Positions 6,889 through 10,566 of a stretch of 10,566 nt of DNA are shown here, piece by piece. The notes under the pieces were generated by a model. That model was not told where the DNA came from and ran no database searches. It worked only from the letters and a program-made list of their open reading frames with translations. The position numbers and the translations under genes are program-made. Numbering within the stretch: the first letter of the stretch is position 1; each line of letters starts with the position of its first letter. This DNA is from CAZXNF01 sp050741255 (GTDB lineage: Bacteria; Pseudomonadota; Gammaproteobacteria; Burkholderiales; SG8-41): positions 1 to 10,566 of the forward strand of contig JBOIEQ010000147.1 in NCBI GenBank assembly GCA_050741255.1, in the 5' to 3' direction.

Positions 6889-7896
6889 ATGCCGATGATC
6901 CCCCACTTTCGTACCGTGATTCGCTTGTGCGCAGCGTTCGTCGCCGCAGGCCCACTGCTCACCGCCCACGCGGCGGACACCTGGAAACCCGAACGCAACA
7001 TCGAGCTCATCATCGCCGCCACGCCCGGCGGCGGCTACGACAACCTGGCGCGCCCGCTGCAGAAGATCCTGATCGAGCGCAAGCTCGTCGAACCGAGCAA
7101 CGTGCTCGCGATCTACAAGCCCGGCGCGGGCGGCGCCATCGGCTGGAACTACCTCAACCAGCGCCCCAACGACGGTCATACGATCTCGATCATCTCCGGC
7201 ACCATCCTTGGCGCGCAGATCATGGGGCAGATGGAGACCAAGTACACCGATTTCACCGCCCTGCCGATGATGTTCAACGAGTATGTGGGCATCCACGTCC
7301 GGCCGGATTCGCCGCTGAAGACCGGCAGGGACCTCATCGAACGGCTGAAGAAGGACCCGACCTCGCTCAGCATCACGCCCGGCACCAGCGTGGGTACCCT
7401 GCCCCATGTCGCCTTCGCCCTGGTGCTGAAAAAAGCGGGCTTCAGCGCCGAGGACATCCGCAAAGTCACGGTCGTCGCCTTCAAATCCACCGGCGAGGCG
7501 GCGATCGCGGTCGCCGGCGGTCACGTCGACATCCTGGCGACACGGCCGTCCAACGTCGCCGAGCTGGTGAAGGCCGGCCGCCTGCGCACCCTCGCCGTCA
7601 CCGCGCCCGCGCGCATGGCGGGGGTGCCCGACGTGCCTACCTGGAAAGAACTCGGCGTCGATGCCGTCTACGGCAACTGGTTCGGCATGATCGGGCCGCG
7701 CACCATGACGCCGGCGCAGGTCGCGTACTGGGACGAAACCTTCCTGAAGATGACCCGCACCGACGACTGGAAACGCGAGGTCGAGCGCAACCTGTGGACC
7801 GATTTCTACATGACCAGCGCCCAGTCCCGCAAATTCCTCGACCAGCAGAATGAGGAACTGCGCGTGCTGATGACCGACATCGGGCTGGCCAAATGA
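6889..7896 (+). CDS. TctC/Bug-like substrate-binding protein, divergent subtype
   Basis: A 335-residue exported protein with a signal peptide of about 28 residues (positively charged start, hydrophobic core, cut after AHA before ADTWKPE). The Bug fold is indicated by IELIIAATPGGGYDNLAR, YKPGAGGAIGWNYL, NDGHTISIISG and the late LVKAGRLRTLAVTAPAR segment. It differs from the two neighbouring Bug proteins: the HVPYKG segment is replaced by a VTVVAFKSTGEA stretch, and the GYE-x-WYG region reads VYGNWFGMIGP. It therefore belongs to another subgroup and probably binds another ligand. The start ATG at 6889 has GGAG 5 bases upstream; a second ATG at 6895 is possible but less well placed. Its TGA overlaps the ATG of the next binding-protein gene (ATGA), so the pair is translationally coupled. 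Confidence 0.9.
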   Translation: MPMIPHFRTVIRLCAAFVAAGPLLTAHAADTWKPERNIELIIAATPGGGYDNLARPLQKILIERKLVEPSNVLAIYKPGAGGAIGWNYLNQRPNDGHTISIISGTILGAQIMGQMETKYTDFTALPMMFNEYVGIHVRPDSPLKTGRDLIERLKKDPTSLSITPGTSVGTLPHVAFALVLKKAGFSAEDIRKVTVVAFKSTGEAAIAVAGGHVDILATRPSNVAELVKAGRLRTLAVTAPARMAGVPDVPTWKELGVDAVYGNWFGMIGPRTMTPAQVAYWDETFLKMTRTDDWKREVERNLWTDFYMTSAQSRKFLDQQNEELRVLMTDIGLAK

Positions 7897-8882
7897 TGCG
7901 CCGCCGGCTAGCCCTGTTTCCGGCGCTGCTGCTGGCGGCGGGCACAGCGTGGGGACAGGCCGCTTCGACCAGCCCGGGACAAGCCTATCCCCGGAAGACC
8001 GTCAGCATCATGGTGCCCTTCTCGCCGGGCGCCGCCACCGACATCCTCGCCCGCGCCGCGGCGCAAAAGCTGGGCGAAACCTTCGGCCAGCAATTCATCG
8101 TCACCAACCGCGATGGCGCCGCCGGCACCATCGGCACGGAAATCGTCGCGCGCGCGGCCCCGGACGGCTATTCGCTGCTGTGGGGCAGTCCGGGACCGCT
8201 GTCGATCAACCCTGTTTTCGGGACGAAGCTTCCCTACGACCCCCTGCGCGATTTCACACCCATCGCGCTGTTCAACCTGATCCCGTACATCCTGGTCGTG
8301 CATCCCTCCGTGCCGGCGACCAATACGAAGGAACTGGTCGCGCTCGCGAAAGCCCGCCCCGGGAAGCTCAATTTCGCGTCCTCCGGCCAGGGCAGCGCAC
8401 CACATCTCGCGGCGGAACTGTTCAAGACCCTCGCGAAGGTGGACATCGTGCACGTCCCGTACAAGGGCACGGCCCTGTTCATGAGCGACCTCGCTGCGGG
8501 ACAAATCGATCTCGCGTTCACGGGGGCGACGAGTTCGCACGGCTTCATCCAGGCCGGCAAGCTGCGGCCGATCGCCACGAGCAGCCTCAAGCGCTCGCCG
8601 CTGTTTCCCGACCTGCCCACGCTGGACGAATCGGGACTGCCCGGCTACGAAATCGTGGTGTGGTACGGCCTGCTGGCCCCAGCGCAGACCCCGCGCGAAA
8701 TCGTGACTCTGCTGAACGGCGCGATCAACAAGTCGCTGGCGGATCCGGACATCCGCAAGCGCATCGCGCTGGAAGGCGCCTACCCCGCGGGCGGCACGCC
8801 GGAGGAAATGGGCGTCTTCATGAAGGACCAGCTCGCCCGTTACGCGAAGATGATCAGGGACGCGGGGCTGAAAAAGGAATAA
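7893..8882 (+). CDS. TctC/Bug family substrate-binding protein
   Basis: The 329-residue product is a canonical Bug/TctC periplasmic receptor. The signal peptide (MMRRRLALFPALLLAAG and on) is probably cut near residue 21-23, at AWGQA. It is followed by the landmarks YPRKTVSIMVPFSPGAATD, NRDGAAGTIGTE, PDGYSLLWGS, YDPLRDFTPIA, HVPYKGTA and GYEIVVWYGLL. The ATG at 7893 overlaps the preceding stop; a second ATG follows immediately at 7896, and the two cannot be told apart. It is last in its two-gene operon. Its final 74 codons (8661-8882) are repeated, about 82% identical in DNA, at 10145-10366 beyond the dioxygenase gene. No membrane component of the transporter is present. The ligand cannot be predicted; members of this family have been linked to citrate, glutamate, nicotinate and terephthalate uptake. 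Confidence 0.93.
   Translation: MMRRRLALFPALLLAAGTAWGQAASTSPGQAYPRKTVSIMVPFSPGAATDILARAAAQKLGETFGQQFIVTNRDGAAGTIGTEIVARAAPDGYSLLWGSPGPLSINPVFGTKLPYDPLRDFTPIALFNLIPYILVVHPSVPATNTKELVALAKARPGKLNFASSGQGSAPHLAAELFKTLAKVDIVHVPYKGTALFMSDLAAGQIDLAFTGATSSHGFIQAGKLRPIATSSLKRSPLFPDLPTLDESGLPGYEIVVWYGLLAPAQTPREIVTLLNGAINKSLADPDIRKRIALEGAYPAGGTPEEMGVFMKDQLARYAKMIRDAGLKKE
8661..8882 (+). repeat. Direct repeat, left copy (3' end of Bug gene)
   Basis: These 222 bases align without gaps to 10145-10366: by hand count 183 of 222 bases and 58 of 73 residues agree. The last part is the best conserved, with a 29-base identical run near the end that encodes AKMIRDAGL. The pair brackets the minus-strand dioxygenase gene. 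Confidence 0.85.
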
Positions 8883-8913
8883 GCGGCGACGGCCACAGCG
8901 GGCCCTCGTGCTC

Positions 8914-8928
8914 CAGGCCGCGCGCCTG
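8914..8928. terminator. Weak hairpin between convergent genes
   Basis: CAGGC (8914-8918) and GCCTG (8924-8928) form a 5-base-pair stem with a 5-base loop in the 62-base gap between the convergent binding-protein and dioxygenase genes. No T-run follows on either strand, so this is at best a poor intrinsic terminator and could be chance. Confidence 0.25.
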
Positions 8929-8944
8929 AACCTGACGGTGAAGG

Positions 8945-10036
8945 CTAAGAGTTGGCGATAGCCGATGGCTTCAAACGGCCTTCTTCATGCGCCCGCATGC
9001 CGTAGATGTCGCGCCAGCCGTGTTTTGAGGGAACACCGCCTCGCACCACGCCCGGCTCGATGCTACCCCACAGGCGCTCGTAGCTTTTCGGAAGGGGCCG
9101 GCTGTTGGGGGGCGCTAGCCACAGCCGCAGGAGTAGACGCTTGCGCTCAGGTTCCGGATGGTCTTCGAAGGCCGTCCGCGAATGGTAGGTCAGGTGGTCG
9201 TTCAGGAACTGCATGTCGCCGGGCTCGAAGTCCATGCTGAACGCGAGTTCATGGGCGAGCGTTCCGAAGACTTCGACTGCTTCCGTCTGCCGCGGTGTCA
9301 GTCGCGGGACTTCCGGAAACTCCTGCGCGGAGTGGACATAACCCGGCGAGAACTGCCCTGTGAAGTATCCGTCGCGGAACCCGAAGATCGGCTTCGGATG
9401 CGCGGGCGCCTCTCCCGGGGCCTGGTCGCCTTGCCGGCTGTGATAGAAATCGTTGTAGAACACGTCGATGAGGTCCGGCCGACGCGCGAGGATGGCGTTG
9501 TGAACCGTGGCGGCGCTAACCACGAGGCTCGCGCCCCCGGACTTGGCCTTGCGCACGCACAGCAGACTCACCCAGTCTGCGCGGTCCGCGTGGAACCGGA
9601 TGCGCAAATTGGTCTTGTAGCTGCGAATTGTGGTCTTGGTTGCAGATGAGCCGCCTTCGTCCTCCACCAGTCCGAGCAGTTCGCCGCGACCACCCTGCGT
9701 GACGGCGACCCCCAAATACGTACCGATACCCCAGTAGGCGAAATCCATCTCCTCCCGACTGTACGTCGGAGGAAGGCCGCGCAGGAGGACGAAGCCGCGC
9801 CCGTTCTCCATCTCCTCGCTCATGCGGCGCAGGCGCCGTGAGAAGGACGGCAATGGGAAATCCTCGCGATCAATCCACAGAACGGGTTTGCCGAGGGATC
9901 GGGCATGCCGGACCGCACAGTCGATCTCGGCCAGTTCATCCACCGAGAGTTTCCAGATCCAGTCGTCGTTGCGCGCCAAATCATCGCTGGTCCAGGCGGC
10001 AGGGCCTTGGATAGGATGTCCGTGTGTGGCGTTCAT
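8945..10036 (-). CDS. TauD/TfdA family Fe(II)/2-oxoglutarate-dependent dioxygenase
   Basis: A complete 363-residue protein of the TauD/TfdA clavaminate-synthase-like superfamily, non-haem iron oxygenases that hydroxylate a substrate while decarboxylating 2-oxoglutarate, often leading to C-S, C-O or C-N cleavage. The iron triad is visible: RFHADRAD supplies His149 and Asp151, and NDHLTYHSR supplies the distal His285. Arg304 in LLLRLWLAP is the expected 2-oxoglutarate carboxylate clamp. GFVLLRGLP at 81-89 is the usual N-terminal strand motif. No signal peptide, so cytoplasmic. The ATG at 10036 is the only sensible start (no in-frame start codon closely upstream), though the Shine-Dalgarno match is weak. 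The first 40 codons have about 70% G or C at third position against about 85% in the second amidohydrolase, and the gene sits between direct repeats of a Bug gene tail, so a separate origin is plausible. Substrate unknown. Confidence 0.9.
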   Translation of the reverse strand: MNATHGHPIQGPAAWTSDDLARNDDWIWKLSVDELAEIDCAVRHARSLGKPVLWIDREDFPLPSFSRRLRRMSEEMENGRGFVLLRGLPPTYSREEMDFAYWGIGTYLGVAVTQGGRGELLGLVEDEGGSSATKTTIRSYKTNLRIRFHADRADWVSLLCVRKAKSGGASLVVSAATVHNAILARRPDLIDVFYNDFYHSRQGDQAPGEAPAHPKPIFGFRDGYFTGQFSPGYVHSAQEFPEVPRLTPRQTEAVEVFGTLAHELAFSMDFEPGDMQFLNDHLTYHSRTAFEDHPEPERKRLLLRLWLAPPNSRPLPKSYERLWGSIEPGVVRGGVPSKHGWRDIYGMRAHEEGRLKPSAIANS

Positions 10037-10059
10037 GCGTTGTCTCGGGCGGGATAAAG

Positions 10060-10092
10060 GGAAAAACCTTGAACACCAGTCATGGTTTTTCC
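10060..10092. promoter_or_regulatory. Inverted repeat in the dioxygenase leader
   Basis: GGAAAAACC (10060-10068) and GGTTTTTCC (10084-10092) are perfect 9-base inverted arms. Inside them, after a T-T mismatch, TGA (10070-10072) pairs with TCA (10080-10082), leaving a 7-base centre. The element lies 24-56 bases before the dioxygenase ATG and downstream of the likely transcription start. It could be a repressor operator or an RNA hairpin in the leader. As a terminator it is unconvincing because no T-run follows. Confidence 0.55.
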
Positions 10093-10111
10093 TTACAAAC
10101 GTTGCAATAAT

Positions 10112-10120
10112 ACTATAGCA
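10112..10120 (-). promoter_or_regulatory. Extended -10 promoter candidate for the dioxygenase
   Basis: On the minus strand the sequence reads TGCTATAGT: a TGn extension followed by TATAGT, 5 of 6 matches to the sigma-70 -10 box. It sits in the most AT-rich stretch of the window, about 75 bases before the ATG, giving a leader of roughly 70 bases that contains the inverted repeat. No clear -35 is seen, which an extended -10 can do without. Confidence 0.4.
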
Positions 10121-10122
10121 AA

Positions 10123-10143
10123 ATTCCTGATTCCTGATTCTCG
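10123..10143 (+). repeat. Three tandem 7-mers at the pseudogene junction
   Basis: ATTCCTG occurs twice in tandem (10123-10129, 10130-10136), followed by the diverged copy ATTCTCG (10137-10143). The array ends one base before homology to the Bug gene begins at 10145, so it marks the truncation breakpoint. Confidence 0.6.
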
Positions 10144-10144
10144 A

Positions 10145-10366
10145 TGGTACCGCTTGCTGGCACCGGTACAGATGCCGCGCGAGATCGTGATGCTGCTCAA
10201 CGCGGCCATCAATAAGTCGATGATGGATCCCGATATCCGCAAGCGCATCGCGCAGGAAGTCGTCTATCCGGCAGACGGCACTCCGGAAGAACTCGGCGCC
10301 TTCATGAAGGACCGGCTCGCGCGCCACGCGAAGATGATCAGGGACGCGGGGCTGAAGAAGGAATAG
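10145..10366 (+). pseudogene. 5'-truncated TctC/Bug binding-protein gene remnant
   Basis: The last 73 codons and TAG stop of a Bug/TctC gene. It starts at WYRLLAPV, which aligns with WYGLLAPA of the complete gene at 7893-8882, and runs in the same frame to the DAGLKKE end. Upstream of 10145 the similarity stops abruptly in AT-rich DNA, so the signal peptide and both lobes are missing and no functional receptor can be made. An open frame back to 10082 adds a short unrelated stretch and is unlikely to be a gene. At about 82% DNA identity the remnant is not a recent copy of the neighbour; it is more likely the tail of a paralogue that once stood here, later truncated by a rearrangement. It also forms the right copy of the direct repeat around the dioxygenase. 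Confidence 0.85.
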
Positions 10367-10390
10367 GTGAGTTCGGGCGACTCACCGCCC
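10366..10390 (+). other. Two mutually exclusive small hairpins after the pseudogene stop
   Basis: GGTGAGT (10366-10372) pairs perfectly with ACTCACC (10380-10386). Alternatively GGGCG (10375-10379) pairs with CGCCC (10386-10390). The two share bases, so only one can form. No T-run follows. They may be remnants of a 3' end signal or chance. Confidence 0.3.
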
Positions 10391-10391
10391 A

Positions 10392-10417
10392 AGACCTAGG
10401 CCCACTCCTAAAGGTCT
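10392..10417. terminator. Imperfect hairpin between pseudogene and right-edge gene
   Basis: AGACCT (10392-10397) pairs with AGGTCT (10412-10417), and AGG (10398-10400) with CCT (10407-10409), around a 6-base loop with a 2-base bulge. It stands between the plus-strand pseudogene and the 3' end of the possible minus-strand gene, where a bidirectional terminator would be expected, but no T-run follows on either strand. The 10387-10444 stretch otherwise holds nothing I can recognise. Confidence 0.25.
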
Positions 10418-10444
10418 GCATCAGCGTCAAGCCTGAAACACGGT

Positions 10445-10566
10445 TCAACCGGGTAATTTGAAGAATAGCCACGGGCCGATCAGCAGCGCGCAAACTACCC
10501 AAGCGCCTAAGGCTATGTCTTGAGCTTGCTCGGGAGTAACAAGGAGTCGGCTCAACAGACCAATTG
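10445..10566 (-). CDS. Possible C-terminus of an unrecognised membrane protein
   Basis: A minus-strand frame open from the right edge ends at a TGA at 10447-10445 after 39 visible residues. The end is a strongly hydrophobic segment (IALGAWVVCALLIG, then PWLFFKLPG) preceded by a polar TPEQAQD turn, which looks like a last transmembrane helix with a short tail. I do not recognise the family. About 54% of third positions are G or C, far below the other genes, so it is either a foreign gene or a chance frame. Such a short sample cannot separate the two. Confidence 0.35.
   Translation of the reverse strand, partial: IGLLSRLLVTPEQAQDIALGAWVVCALLIGPWLFFKLPG

Noticed and set aside
10082..10144. A small new gene formed by the AT-rich stretch fused to the Bug tail
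   Set aside because: The first 21 residues resemble nothing, no ribosome binding site precedes the ATG, and the rest is a truncated receptor end without a signal peptide.
10037..10327. A 97-residue N-terminal extension of the dioxygenase
   Set aside because: It is antisense to the Bug remnant and crosses the promoter candidate and the palindrome. Family similarity begins after the ATG at 10036.
1..10566. CRISPR array, tRNA, rRNA, transposase, toxin-antitoxin or phage-defence genes
   Set aside because: No regularly spaced repeats, no cloverleaf, and no DDE, recombinase, nuclease or toxin motifs were seen on either strand. The window is metabolic and transport in character.

Overview
The window is a GC-rich stretch (about 85% G or C at third codon positions in sampled codons of the second amidohydrolase gene). 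It carries three complete TctC/Bug-type periplasmic binding proteins plus the tail of a fourth. The abundance of orphan Bug proteins, with no membrane subunit beside them, suggests a betaproteobacterium of the Burkholderiales (Bordetella, Cupriavidus or comamonad-like). That is inference from gene content; no rRNA or other marker is present. I see no rRNA, tRNA, CRISPR array, transposase, integrase or transcriptional regulator.

Left part (1-2248, minus strand): a tightly overlapping operon. It reads from a C45-family self-processing amide hydrolase/acyltransferase (2248 down to 1121), into a NodB-fold polysaccharide-deacetylase-like hydrolase (1131-319), into a second, diverged NodB-fold protein that runs off the left edge (322-1). 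The overlaps are 11 and 4 bases. The second NodB protein has lost three of the four metal-site or catalytic residues present in its sister.

Centre (2249-5846): a 206-base divergent control region, then two tandem D-aminoacylase-like amidohydrolases on the plus strand (2455-4131 and 4164-5846). They are obvious paralogues, with 70 of the first 100 residues identical by hand count.

Right-centre (5856-8882): a minus-strand Bug binding protein ends 9 bases from the second amidohydrolase. It is divergent from two further Bug proteins (6889-7896 and 7893-8882) that overlap by 4 bases. All three have signal peptides; no TctA/TctB membrane partner is in the window.

Right end (8883-10566): a TauD/TfdA-like Fe(II)/2-oxoglutarate dioxygenase on the minus strand, preceded by an AT-richer leader with an extended -10 promoter candidate and a strong inverted repeat. 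Beyond it is a 5'-truncated Bug gene tail (10145-10366), about 82% identical in DNA to the end of the upstream Bug gene, so the dioxygenase sits between direct repeats. The last 120 bases may hold the C-terminus of an unrecognised membrane protein with much lower third-position GC.

Taken together, at least three unrelated amide-hydrolase families stand next to solute-capture proteins, with an oxygenase beyond them. The simplest reading is a scavenging pathway for an N-acylated or cyclic amide compound; the substrate cannot be read from sequence. I found no convincing defence system or new mobile element.
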